A DNA stretch of 64,000 bases from CALOBA01 sp942491465 (GTDB lineage: Bacteria > Pseudomonadota > Gammaproteobacteria > Chromatiales > Chromatiaceae). The stretch covers positions 1 to 64,000 of the forward strand of contig CALOBA010000007.1 of the NCBI GenBank assembly GCA_942491465.1, given 5' to 3'. The position numbers were made by a program, and so were the translations under genes. Positions within the stretch are counted from its first letter, which is position 1, and each line of letters begins with the position of its first letter. Below, piece after piece: positions 1 to 8,190 of the stretch. A model generated the notes under the pieces. The model saw only the letters and a program-made list of their open reading frames with translations. It was not told the DNA's origin and did not search any database.

Positions 1-162
1 GGGTAGCGACCGGGCGTCTTGCGGTCGCCGACGATGGATTGGGTTAGCGAAGCGTAACCCGACGATGCGAGTCCTTGACCCGTTGATTGTCGGGTGACGC
101 TATTGCCAACCCGAGCTATCCCCTGATCGCCCCCGCCATCGCCAGGGACCGCGCCCCCAGGC

Positions 163-1038
163 TCAATGCGACTCCACCTGCCCCCCATGCGCAGCCAGCC
201 AAGCATCCAGCGCGAACGGCTTGGTCGCGTCGAGCAATGCCTCGGCGAGGGCGCCTCGCTGGGCGCTGGACAGGCTGCCCAGCCGCGCGCGCTGCTCGGC
301 GCTCGGCTCGCCGATCCGGCGCCCAAGCAGCTTCAGCAACATGTCGATCTCGGCGGCCTTGCGGCCTTCCTCACGGCCTTCCTCGCGGCCTTCGTCGAAG
401 ACCTCTTGATAGAACCGGGTCTGCTTCAGGTCGGTCTGTGGTAGGTGCAGCATCTTGACGATCTCCTGGCGAGAGAGGGTGGGAAACTTGTAGACCAGGA
501 TGGTCTCCAGCAGGTCCAGCACGACCAGGCGCTCATTGGGCGGGCGCGGCTCGGCGGCCAAGTCGCGGGCCTCGGTCGCGGCGGCGGCCTCGTCGAGCAC
601 AATCAGCCGGGCCAGCCGCGCCCCGGTGCCGAGCCCCGGACGACCCACCAGGTCGGCCAGGTAGACCCTGCGCAGCACGCCGGCCTGCTCCAGCGGCAGA
701 TAGGCCGCGTCTAGGCCGCAATCCGTCGCCGGCTCCGGGTAGACCACGACGGCGACCCAGGGTTGGCGGATGCGGTGGCGGTACAGGAACAGGAAGATCG
801 AGGCAAACCAGCGACTGTAGAAGCCCCGTCGGCGTTGGAACTGGTTCTAGCTGAAGATCCGCGGCAGGTCCGGTCGGCGGGTCGCCGGCGCGAGCACGCC
901 GTCGAGGCGGAATGCGGTCTGCTTGACCTCAATGGAGGCGAGCGCATAGGCGACGGGCGGCGGCGGTAGCCCGGCGAGTTCGAACAGGGTCGCCGGGCGC
1001 TCTTGAAATAGGCGATAGAGCAACGGATCGGTGTGCAT
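163..1038 (-). pseudogene. Rpn-family nuclease (DUF2887/DUF4351-like), nonsense copy
   Basis: Reading from GTG/ATG at 1038, the protein matches the intact copy at 4849-5712 almost throughout. A Glu codon (GAG) of the intact copy has become TAG at 847-849, so translation stops after about 63 residues; the rest remains open (163-747 is the longest surviving frame). The Rpn family consists of PD-(D/E)XK nucleases or transposase-like proteins; the C-terminal part with a 'GRRIGEPSAEQRARL' stretch is typical of the DUF4351 tail. A 12-bp in-frame expansion gives EGREEGREEGRK where the intact copy has EGREEGRK. Because a working copy lies 4.7 kb away, loss of this copy was probably neutral. Re-initiation at an internal start is possible but unproven. 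Confidence 0.85.
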
Positions 1039-1145
1039 CGGCCAAGACTTCAGCGATCTGCGGGAGACCGCATCCTAGCACGGGCAGCGTGCAGTGAAAT
1101 CCATCCGAGCACCGCGCAAGTTCGGCATCCTGCGCGCCAACTGCC

Positions 1146-1423
1146 GCGCCGAGATCGCCGCCGCCGCCACCGGACCGGCGGCCCTGTTCGACGCCTACCT
1201 CAACCGCGCGCTCAGCCGCAAGGTCGGCGGTCCGGCGGCCCTAGCCCCGAGGGCCGCGCGCTGCCCGGCAGCCCCTGGACCCAGGCCCAGACTCGCCGCT
1301 GGCTCGGGCGCCTCGCCTACGAGACGCAGCGGCGCGGGCGGACCTTTTTTCGAATCGAGGACCTGCTGCCGGACTGGGCCAATCGCTGGGTCTGGCTCGG
1401 GGCCTTCTCGGCCCTGTTCGCGC
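1146..1423 (+). pseudogene. Remnant of a NACHT/STAND-type NTPase, copy 1
   Basis: Two different frames read like consecutive pieces of bacterial NACHT proteins. The first (about 1146-1230) includes 'GPAALFDAYLNRAL'. The second (about 1270-1423) includes 'SPWTQAQTRRWLGRLAYE' followed by 'FRIEDLLPDW', which resembles the post-NACHT helical region (pattern W-L-x-x-L-A ... F-x-I-E-x-L-x-P-x-W). A frameshift separates them and no start or complete NTPase domain is present, so this is a fossil. The same remnant occurs at 5820-6097. The family assignment is from remembered sequence patterns. Confidence 0.5.
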
Positions 1424-1456
1424 TGTTCAGACCGGGGTCCAGACCGGGGTCATCCA

Positions 1457-1865
1457 GACCGGGATCTTGACTTTTGCCTCTGTTGGTCGATTCAAGATGC
1501 CCAACGAATATGGTTAGATCGCGCGAGCGCAGCGAGCCGCGATCTGAACCGGTCGCTGGACGAGCCCGGGGTTGATGCTGAAAGGCCAGGTAGGGGAGCG
1601 CTCGCCTTAACCGGCAGAATCCGCCCCAACTCGCCCCACTGACGGACAATTTCCCGGCTCGGGAGGCTGGGACTCAGGTCGATATTCCCTCGAAAGCAGC
1701 GTTGACAGCCGCCAAACGACCGATCGATACTCGGGCGACCTGGGAAGCAGGGCGTTTATGCTTCCTATACTCGACAGATTTGGCCTGAAAGCTTGACAGA
1801 CCACCTCAGGGCGTATGTTGGGCATCTTGAATCGGCTGCCAGAGGCAAAAGTCAAGACCCCGGTC
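1457..1865. mobile_element. MITE-like element with about 49-bp terminal inverted repeats
   Basis: The left end (1457-1505, starting GACCGGGATCTTGACTTTTG) reappears inverted at the right end (1817-1865, ending AAAAGTCAAGACCCCGGTC). The outer 25 bases differ at one position and the inner 24 at about six. The interior has no convincing gene. The first 238 bp recur at 4439-4676. Flanking DNA is full of short GACCCCGGTC-type runs, so target duplications cannot be judged. A non-autonomous element mobilised in trans is inferred. Confidence 0.6.
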
Positions 1866-1909
1866 CCCGGTGACCCCGGTCCCCGGGACCCCGGTCCCCG
1901 GGTCCCCGT
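1856..1909. repeat. GACCCCGGTCCCCGG tandem-like run
   Basis: Imperfect repeats of GACCCCGGTCCCC and its self-complementary variants follow the right end of the inverted-repeat element. Similar runs flank the left end (1434-1460) and the truncated copy (4409-4445). The remainder up to 2032 shows no gene. Confidence 0.6.
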
Positions 1910-2032
1910 ATGCCGCATGCGCCCATCTGCCGGCTGCCAACGAGACCTGTTGCTGGGTGTGCCGCACCTGCAGGCGCGCTCTACTCCTGATGGTCTTCCA
2001 ACTACCGGAGACAAACCCCTGACCTAAGATTG

Positions 2033-2812
2033 ATGGATGATGTCATGGCGCTGACAATCAGACGGGAACAACTGGATCAGCTCGACGCACAGTTCGAGAC
2101 CCGCTACATCCTGGATGTCCTGCAACGCAACCTGCCGCATCTGTATCGCAGCCTCCGCGCTGGACTCGGGGTCGAATTCGCCGACCTGATGCGCCCCAAG
2201 CTAACGGCGCACGCCATCGAATCGGCCTTTGCCAAGGAGCATCTGATCGTCTTCTTTGCCATCTTCGGCGCCCACGCCGATGAGGACCTGCTCAAGCCCG
2301 AGCCGGCGACGATCCTCAGCCGCACAGAGCTCGACATACTCAGGATGCTCGACCTGAAGCAGTGGTCGATCGGCTTTCGCGACGCGGTCTACGGAGCAGA
2401 CTACGAGCACTATCTGACAGCCCTCCATCAAGTGCTTGGCCTGGATGAGCGGATCCTTGCAAATCTCAACACCGAGGACGCTCTGGTGACCGCCGGTCGC
2501 CATCTTTTTCCAACGTTGGCGACTCGGCTGCCTGCCGGTGCCGAACGAACCCTTTTTCGCTTTTCTTCAAACCGCGCACAGGCGTTCGCCACCGCCGAAC
2601 CGCTGTTTCCCCTGATCTGCATTCTCTACGGGTGCTGCCTGTTCCTGGGCACCGGCTGTCTCGACGATCCCCTGCATGACTTCATCCGTAAGACACTGCG
2701 CGGACCTTCACCCACCAAGGCCATCGACATCTTTCGCTATGCCCAGAAGCGCGCGCGGGCCGAGGTGACCATCATCGAGCGCCATCAGCAGCGGAGCGCG
2801 CCATGTCACTAG
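2033..2812 (+). CDS. Hypothetical protein upstream of a lipase-like gene
   Basis: About 259 residues, soluble, no signal peptide. ATG at 2033 is preferred over the TTG three bases upstream; ATG at 2045 (MALTIRREQ) is also plausible because no strong Shine-Dalgarno separates them. No domain was recognised. The body is helical, with one hydrophobic stretch near residues 190-210 (PLICILYGCCLFLGTG). Its end overlaps the start of the hydrolase gene by 10 bp, so the two were translated together. The arrangement (partner, lipase-like enzyme, lipoprotein) resembles loci in which an adaptor or chaperone precedes a secreted antibacterial lipase and its immunity lipoprotein. That role is inference only. 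Confidence 0.7.
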   Translation: MDDVMALTIRREQLDQLDAQFETRYILDVLQRNLPHLYRSLRAGLGVEFADLMRPKLTAHAIESAFAKEHLIVFFAIFGAHADEDLLKPEPATILSRTELDILRMLDLKQWSIGFRDAVYGADYEHYLTALHQVLGLDERILANLNTEDALVTAGRHLFPTLATRLPAGAERTLFRFSSNRAQAFATAEPLFPLICILYGCCLFLGTGCLDDPLHDFIRKTLRGPSPTKAIDIFRYAQKRARAEVTIIERHQQRSAPCH

Positions 2813-3495
2813 GCAAGACCGGATTGATCATGCCGGACGACGAATCGTTCTGGAGCCGCGGGGGCTATATCCTGATCCCCCCTGACAAGATGAACCTTGG
2901 CCACAAGAACACCGTGAATTGCCCAAAGTATCAACCGCTTGTGATGTTCATCGGCGGTGCGCGGGATGCTGAGGACAAGAACATGCTCGCCGGTGTCTTT
3001 GTGCCCTAAAACAGCGCCCACGAATCACACCAAGACATCGGCTACGGGACCTATCAAACCCATGCAGCGGTCGTGAAGATATGTCGCCACTGGCACGATC
3101 AAGGCCAGAAGATATGTGTCGTCGGCCACTCATATGGCGGCGACACCGCCATGGATGTCTGCAGAACACTGGATGTGGCAGGTATCGATGTGGAATTGGC
3201 GGTCACCCTGGACCCTGTAGGGCGCCTAGGTCCGGGCGCAAATCAACCCAAGCCGCAAAAGCTGAAGCGCTGGCTCAACATCTACGTCGACTACTCCAAT
3301 TCGAAGGCCCCGGTGACGACCCCGGACGGAATTGCAATGTTGGGAGGCCCCTGGGGGCGTTGCCAGAATGCGGACATCAACATGACGCTCGCCAAAGCAT
3401 CGCAAGGCAACAACTACGGGCATTACGGTCACGCCAACGCATACGACATGTTTGAGCTGTCGAATTTCGCTGATGAGGTCCGCAATGTTAGCTGA
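2803..3495 (+). pseudogene. Alpha/beta-hydrolase (lipase-like), interrupted by TAA
   Basis: One reading frame runs from ATG 2803 to TGA 3495 (230 codons) but carries TAA at 3007-3009 after 'GVFVP'. The downstream half is in the same frame and clearly continues the fold: GHSYGG (nucleophile elbow, GxSxG, near 3130), then a 'TLDPVG' strand end holding a candidate acidic residue, and 'YGHYGHANAYD' with candidate catalytic His. Reading the stop as Tyr would restore a compact lipase-like protein of about 230 residues. A GTG at 3073 could start a C-terminal fragment, but it would lack the N-terminal strands. Located between an unknown protein and a lipoprotein, it may be a former toxin effector; only the nonsense mutation and the motif are directly seen. 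Confidence 0.75.
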
Positions 3496-4072
3496 TCTGC
3501 TGAAGTTGACAATCGCCAGTGCGCTCTTGATCTCAACCGCCTGTACGGAAATCAGTATCGGCTTTCGAACGGCTCATTACCAGAACTTTGCGGGTGCCGC
3601 ATGGGCGGAATGTCATTTCAATGAATTTATTCCCAGTAGACTGTGCGAAGATGTCCCAACTTGTGTAGCGCTCTACATGGCAAAAGCACAAAGCGACCGT
3701 CTGCCCTATCCGGCAAGTCAGGACTTCGCAAAGGCCCTGCCTGAGCTTGTATGGTACCGGTATCGCTGGGACAACCCAGCGCATGAGAAAAGGCCAGCAG
3801 GAGAAATCACCGACACGACCAAACACCTTGAGTTCCGCGTGCACCCGGATGGCCGAATTTTCCAATGGTCGCCCCAACGCGATGACTGGATCGATACGCG
3901 CCGGGCCGTGCAAAACATTTCTGTTCCCGAGACAGTCTGGACATTGATCCGTAACGCAGAGCGACAGGGCAGCTATGATGACGTCAACCTGTATCGCACT
4001 TTTCTCAAAGCCCGTCAGCAATGCTACGTTGGAAAGGTCTTGCAGAACGACGGACACCCAACGCAACGGTAG
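3485..4072 (+). CDS. Putative lipoprotein, possible immunity protein
   Basis: 195 residues from ATG 3485, chosen because the protein then begins with a classic lipoprotein signal: MLADLLKLTIASALLISTAC, a hydrophobic stretch ending in a lipobox whose Cys would be lipidated and membrane-anchored. The start lies inside the last codons of the hydrolase gene (11-bp overlap), implying coupled translation. The mature part contains several Trp and Tyr residues and no recognised domain. Lipoproteins directly after lipase-type effectors often protect the producer; here that is inferred from gene order. If the upstream hydrolase is truly dead, this would be an orphan protector. Confidence 0.7.
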   Translation: MLADLLKLTIASALLISTACTEISIGFRTAHYQNFAGAAWAECHFNEFIPSRLCEDVPTCVALYMAKAQSDRLPYPASQDFAKALPELVWYRYRWDNPAHEKRPAGEITDTTKHLEFRVHPDGRIFQWSPQRDDWIDTRRAVQNISVPETVWTLIRNAERQGSYDDVNLYRTFLKARQQCYVGKVLQNDGHPTQR

Positions 4073-4318
4073 CTTGATTGTCTGCTGAGTCTGGAATCCT
4101 GCGCGATTCCCTTGGGCCTTTTGTGTTTCCGCGAGTCCGCCCAAGGCTTTCAGAACTTCAATATCATTCGTTGCCACATCAATCGCTTTCTGAAAATAGT
4201 ACGCTGCTTGATCGTAGTTGCCGCTGAAGCTCAGCTCGATTTGCATTCTTTGCCGATAGACTTTGACCAAGCGCTTCGCCGGCCAGTCAGCGAGCCGGGT
4301 CGAGGTGTTAATGGCCAC
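4073..4318 (-). pseudogene. Chimeric relic: IS4-type transposase fragment joined to a TPR fragment
   Basis: Read from the right, the first about 30 codons (4228-4318) include 'LADWPAKRLVKVYRQRMQIE', which resembles the conserved C-terminal YREK-like region of IS4-family transposases (K-x-Y-x-x-R-x-x-I-E). The frame then continues into 'GNYDQAAYYFQKAIDVATN' and 'VLKALGGLAETQKAQGN', a tetratricopeptide-type repeat (about 4090-4227). Neither part has a start or complete domain. The join implies an insertion followed by deletion. Past 4073 the frame is only antisense to the lipoprotein gene. Confidence 0.5.
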
Positions 4319-4438
4319 CTAAACTGAGCCACCTACGGCCAGGAATTTTTATCCACTGCCAGGTGCGGAGAAGGCCACTGAGGCCGTAGAGTCCCCGGCC
4401 CATTCAGAAGACCGGGGTCACAGAAGACCGGGGTCGAA

Positions 4439-4676
4439 GACCGGGATCTTGACTTTTGCCTCTGTTGGTCGATTCAAGATGCCCAACGAATATGGTTAGA
4501 TCGCGCGAGCGCAGCGAGCCGCGATCTGAACCGGTCGCTGGACGAGCCCGGGGTTGATGCTGAAAGGCCAGGTAGGGGAGCGCTCGCCTTAACCGGCAGA
4601 ATCCGCCCCAACTCGCCCCACTGACGGACAATTTCCCGGCTCGGGAGGCTGGGACTCAGGTCGATATTCCCTCGAA
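4439..4676. repeat. Truncated copy of the inverted-repeat element
   Basis: Identical or nearly identical to 1457-1694 (offset 2982). It has the left terminal repeat but not the right, and stops 10 bp before copy 2 of the long repeat begins at 4687. Short GACCGGGGTC motifs precede it, as at the full copy. Confidence 0.85.
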
Positions 4677-4848
4677 CGCAACCTCGGGGTAGCGACCGGG
4701 CGTCTTGCGGTCGCCGACGATGGATTGGGTTAGCGAAGCGTAACCCGACGATGCGAGTCCTTGACCCGTTGATTGTCGGGTGACGCTATCGCCAACCCGA
4801 GCTATCCCCTGATCGCCCCCGCCATCGCCAACGACCGCGCCCCCAGGC

Positions 4849-5712
4849 TCAATGCGACTCCACCTGCCCCCCATGCGCAGCCAGCCAAGCATCCAGCGCG
4901 AACGGCTTGGTCGCGTCGAGCAATGCCTCGGCGAGGGCGCCTCGCTGGGCGCTGGACAGGCTGCCCAGCCGCGCGCGCTGCTCGGCGCTCGGCTCGCCGA
5001 TCCGGCGCCCAAGCAGCTTCAGCAACATGTCGATCTCGGCGGCCTTGCGGCCTTCCTCGCGGCCTTCGTCGAAGACCTCTTGATAGAACCGGGTCTGCTT
5101 CAGGTCGGTCTGTGGTAGGTGCAGCATCTTGACGATCTCCTGGCGAGAGAGGGTGGGAAACTTGTAGACCAGGATGGTCTCCAGCAGGTCCAGCACGACC
5201 AGGCGCTCATTGGGCGGGCGCGGCTCGGCGGCCAAGTCGCGGGCCTCGGTCGCGGCGGCGGCCTCGTCGAGCACAATCAGCCGCGCCAGCCGCGCCCCGG
5301 TGCCGAGCCCCGGACGACCCACCAGGTCGGCCAGATAGACCCTGCGCAGCACGCCGGCCTGCTCCAGCGGCAGATAGGCGGCGTCTAGGCCGCAATCCGT
5401 CGCCGGCTCCGGGTAGACCACGACGGCGACCCAGGGTTGGCGGATGCGGTGGCGGTACAGGAACAGGAAGATCGAGGCAAACCAGCGACTGTAGAAGCCC
5501 CGTCGGCGTTGGAACTGGTTCTCGCTGAATATCACCGGCAGGTCGGGCCGACTGGTTGCCGGCGCGAGCACGCCGTCGAGGCGGAATGCGGTCTGCTTGA
5601 CCTCAATGGAGGCGAGCGCATAGGCGACGGGCGGCGGCGGTAGCCCGGCGAGCTCGAACAGGGTCGCCGGGCGCTCTTGAAATAGGCGATAGAGCAACGG
5701 ATCGGTGTGCAT
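4849..5712 (-). CDS. Rpn-family recombination-promoting nuclease/putative transposase
   Basis: 287 residues from ATG 5712. The N-terminal part (residues 1-110: 'MHTDPLLYRLFQERPATLFEL', 'SIEVKQTAFRLDGV', 'FYSRWFASIFLFLYRH') matches the DUF2887/Rpn family, whose PD-(D/E)XK-like core is thought to cut DNA and promote RecA-independent recombination. The acidic and basic residues of the core (E-V-K, and an RLDGV that resembles the usual RxDGV strand) are visible. A charged linker EGREEGRK leads into a DUF4351-type C-terminus (residues 225-287). Length is normal for the family. It is the intact member of a duplicated pair; the other copy is at 163-1038. Such genes are abundant in Chromatiaceae and cyanobacteria. 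Confidence 0.85.
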   Translation of the reverse strand: MHTDPLLYRLFQERPATLFELAGLPPPPVAYALASIEVKQTAFRLDGVLAPATSRPDLPVIFSENQFQRRRGFYSRWFASIFLFLYRHRIRQPWVAVVVYPEPATDCGLDAAYLPLEQAGVLRRVYLADLVGRPGLGTGARLARLIVLDEAAAATEARDLAAEPRPPNERLVVLDLLETILVYKFPTLSRQEIVKMLHLPQTDLKQTRFYQEVFDEGREEGRKAAEIDMLLKLLGRRIGEPSAEQRARLGSLSSAQRGALAEALLDATKPFALDAWLAAHGGQVESH

Positions 5713-5819
5713 CGGCCAAGACTTCAGCGATCTGCGGGAGACCGCATCCTAGCACGGGCAGCGTGCAGTGAAATCCATCCGAGCACCGCGCAAGTTCGGC
5801 ATCCTGCGCGCCAACTGCC

Positions 5820-6097
5820 GCGCCGAGATCGCCGCCGCCGCCACCGGACCGGCGGCCCTGTTCGACGCCTACCTCCACCGCGCGCTCAGCCGCAAGGTCG
5901 GCGGTCCGGCGGCCCTAGCCCCGAGGGCCGCGCGCTGCCCGACAGCCCCTGGACCCAGGCCCAGACCCGCCGCTGGCTCGGGCGCCTCGCCTATGAGACG
6001 CAGCGGCGCGGGCGGACCATTTTTCGAATCGAGGACCTGCTGCCGGACTGGGCCAATCGCTGGGTCTGGCTCGGGGCCTTCTCGGCGCTGTTCGCGC
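5820..6097 (+). pseudogene. Remnant of a NACHT/STAND-type NTPase, copy 2
   Basis: Same fossil as 1146-1423. One frame has 'GPAALFDAYLHRALSRK'; after a frameshift another has 'SPWTQAQTRRWLGRLAYE' and 'FRIEDLLPDWANRW'. It ends where the duplicated block ends. No ATP-binding motif remains. Confidence 0.5.
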
Positions 6098-6133
6098 TGC
6101 GCGCAGTGTCCGCCGGATCGTCTGCCGGCGGCC

Positions 6134-7504
6134 TCAAGCCGCCGCCGGCAGCTCCAGGCGCACCGCCAGTCCGCCGTCGGCGGCGCGGCTGAAGGCGATG
6201 CTGCCGCCGTAGGCGTCGGCGACGTCGCGCACGATGGCCAGGCCGAGGCCGCTGCCTTCCTTCTGCAGGTCCAGGCGCAGGCCGCGCTCGCCCAGGCGCG
6301 GCAGCTCGGCGTCGGGCACACCGGGGCCGTCGTCGCTGATGAGGACGGCGATGCGCGCGCCGGCGTCGATGCGGATGGTCACCGTCTGCGCCGCCCATTT
6401 GGCGGCGTTCTCCAGCAGGTTGCCGAGCAGCTCCAGCAGGTCGTCGGGCATCAGCGCGGCGATGGCCTGCTCGGGCGCCTGCAGGCGCCAGTCGATGCGC
6501 TCCCCGGTGGGGGTGCGGCGCAGCGTGCGCAGCAGTCGGCGGCAGGCGTCCACCAGGTCGGCGCGGGCCTGTTGGGTCCCGGTGCCCGAGCGCACCCGCG
6601 CGCGGATCAGCTCCCGGTCGACGCGCCGGCGCATGGCCTCGGCGAGCTGCTCCAGGTCGTCGGCCAGCGCCGGGCTGCCGGCGCGGCGCAGCCGCTCGGC
6701 GTCGGCGGCCAGGGCGGCCAGCGGCGTCTTCAGGCCGTGGGCGAGGTCGGCGGTCCAGGCGCGGGCGCGCTCGACCGCCTGCTCGCGGGCGCCGAGCAGG
6801 GCGTTGACCTCGGCCACCAGGGGCATGACCTCGTCCGGGTAGTCGTCGGCCAGGCGCCGGGCGCGGCCGGAGCGGATGGCGCCGACACCCCGGCGCACGC
6901 CCTCCAGCGGGGCCAGCCCGGCGCGGATCTGCACCAGCGTGGCCAGGCCCAGCACCAGCGCGATCAGCCCCAGGTAGGGGAGCATGTCGGCGGCGAAGGC
7001 GTTGCGGGCCTGCGTCAGCTCGTGGGCGTCGATGGCGGTCATCAGCCGCAGCGCATGGGCGCCCGTGCCTTCGCCGAGCAGGATGCGGCGCTCGCGCACC
7101 AGCAGCGCCCGACCGTCCGGGCCGGGGAGCCGATGGCTGTGGACGACGCTCGGTGCCGGCAGGTCCGGCGGCAGGCGCAGCGGTCGGTCCCACAGCGAGC
7201 GCGAGCGCGCGGCGCCGACCATGCGGCCCCCGTCGCGCTCGTCGTCCACCTGCCAGTAGAGGCCGCCCAGGGGCTTGGCCAGGCGCGGGTCCGGCGGCTG
7301 CGGGTCGACGCCGACGGCGCCGTCGGCATCGATCTGCACCGCGGCGGCGAGCTGGCCGAGCTGGGCGGTGAGCTCCTGGCCGATGCGGCGCTCGACGTGG
7401 CGCTCGAACAGGGCCACCAGCCCGATGGCGGCGACCAGCAGCGCCAGCCCGATGGACAGCGCCGCCGCCAGCGCCAGGCGGGCGCGCAGGGAGCGGCGGG
7501 TCAT
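6134..7504 (-). CDS. PhoQ-like sensor histidine kinase
   Basis: 456 residues; ATG at 7504 overlaps the response-regulator stop (ATGA), so the pair is co-translated. Inner-membrane sensor: TM1 about residues 10-33 (LALAAALSIGLALLVAAIGL), a periplasmic part of about 120 residues, TM2 around 165-190 (LGLIALVLGLATL), a HAMP-like linker, then the HisKA box with the phosphorylated His in 'DLAHGLKTPL'. The ATPase domain shows the N box 'LLGNLLENAAKW', G1 'SDDGPGVP' and G2 'GSGLGLAI'. The 'AHGLKTPL' form of the H box is typical of PhoQ-like kinases. It is encoded with a PepSY protein and faces a cytochrome cluster, so it probably controls that cluster. A GC-rich stem at 6123-6150 overlaps its stop codon. 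Confidence 0.92.
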   Translation of the reverse strand: MTRRSLRARLALAAALSIGLALLVAAIGLVALFERHVERRIGQELTAQLGQLAAAVQIDADGAVGVDPQPPDPRLAKPLGGLYWQVDDERDGGRMVGAARSRSLWDRPLRLPPDLPAPSVVHSHRLPGPDGRALLVRERRILLGEGTGAHALRLMTAIDAHELTQARNAFAADMLPYLGLIALVLGLATLVQIRAGLAPLEGVRRGVGAIRSGRARRLADDYPDEVMPLVAEVNALLGAREQAVERARAWTADLAHGLKTPLAALAADAERLRRAGSPALADDLEQLAEAMRRRVDRELIRARVRSGTGTQQARADLVDACRRLLRTLRRTPTGERIDWRLQAPEQAIAALMPDDLLELLGNLLENAAKWAAQTVTIRIDAGARIAVLISDDGPGVPDAELPRLGERGLRLDLQKEGSGLGLAIVRDVADAYGGSIAFSRAADGGLAVRLELPAAA

Positions 7505-8190
7505 CGCGGCGCCGACCGCTCGGCGTCGGCGTCCTCGGCCTCGATCAGGTAGCCGAAGCCGCGTCGGGTCTGGATCAGGCCGCTGCCGAGCTTGCGCCGT
7601 ACCCGCCCGACCAGTACCTCGACGGCGTTGGATTCGCGCTCGAAGTCCTGGGCATAGAGCTGCTCGGTCAGCTCCAGCTGCGAGACCACGCGACCGGCAT
7701 GCTGCATCAGATAGGCCACCAGCCGGTATTCCTGGGGCGAGAGGTGCAGCGCCAGGCCGTCGCGGCTGACCTGCATGCGCCGGGTGTCCAGCGTCAGCGC
7801 CCCGATGCGCAGCAGCGCCGAGGCCTGGCCGGCGGCGCGGCGCACCAGCGCCCGCAGCCGCGCGATCAGCTCCTCCATCCGAAACGGCTTGGGCAGGTAG
7901 TCGTCGGCGCCGGCGTCGATGCCCTCCACCCGCTCGTGCCAGTCGCCGCGGGCGGTGAGGATGAGCACCGGGAAGCGCTGACCGGCGGCGCGCCAACGCC
8001 GCAGCACCGAGAGCCCGTCCATGCCCGGCAGCCCCAGGTCCAGCACCACGGCGGACCAGCCCTCGGTGTCGCCGCGGAACCAGGCGTCCTCGCCGTCGGC
8101 GACCCGCTGGGTGACGAAGCCGGCGGCGTCGAGCGCTTGGGCGATGCCCTCGGCCAGGCGCGCGTCGTCTTCGACCAGCAGGATGCGCAT
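7501..8190 (-). CDS. OmpR/PhoP-family response regulator
   Basis: 229 residues. The receiver domain (1-115) begins 'MRILLVEDDARLAEG', with phosphoacceptor Asp in 'VVLDLGLPGMDG', the switch Thr in 'VLILTARG' and the Lys in 'KPFRMEEL'. The winged-helix DNA-binding domain (about 125-222) contains 'LSPQEYRLVAYLM', 'ESNAVEVLVGRVRRKL' and 'IQTRRGFGY'. Its ATG overlaps the PepSY-gene stop (TGATG) and its stop overlaps the kinase start (ATGA), giving one tight operon PepSY-regulator-kinase. The order matches PhoP/QseB-type operons of other proteobacteria. Confidence 0.93.
   Translation of the reverse strand: MRILLVEDDARLAEGIAQALDAAGFVTQRVADGEDAWFRGDTEGWSAVVLDLGLPGMDGLSVLRRWRAAGQRFPVLILTARGDWHERVEGIDAGADDYLPKPFRMEELIARLRALVRRAAGQASALLRIGALTLDTRRMQVSRDGLALHLSPQEYRLVAYLMQHAGRVVSQLELTEQLYAQDFERESNAVEVLVGRVRRKLGSGLIQTRRGFGYLIEAEDADAERSAPR

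Larger units (their letters stand above)
1..1423. repeat. Long direct repeat, copy 1 (about 1.4 kb)
   Basis: Nearly identical to 4687-6097 in the same orientation; the offset is 4686 on the left and 4674 on the right because this copy has 12 extra bases inside the nuclease gene. It contains a broken Rpn-type nuclease gene and the tail of a NACHT-type gene. The left border is outside the window. Divergence on the right starts abruptly after 'ctgttcgcgctg'. Confidence 0.9.
4687..6097. repeat. Long direct repeat, copy 2
   Basis: Matches 1-1423. It carries the intact nuclease gene and the same NACHT-type remnant. On its right it is cut off immediately before the histidine-kinase gene. Confidence 0.9.

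Noticed and set aside
1815..2027. 70-codon ORF in the GACCCCGG run
   Set aside because: Composed of proline/glycine from the repeat; no start signal.
3007..3009. Recoded stop in the lipase-like gene
   Set aside because: TAA is not used for selenocysteine or pyrrolysine and no recoding structure is apparent; nonsense mutation is simpler.
5768..7552. 594-codon + strand frame
   Set aside because: Runs antisense through the histidine kinase; composition is a shadow. Only its first part touches the NACHT fossil.
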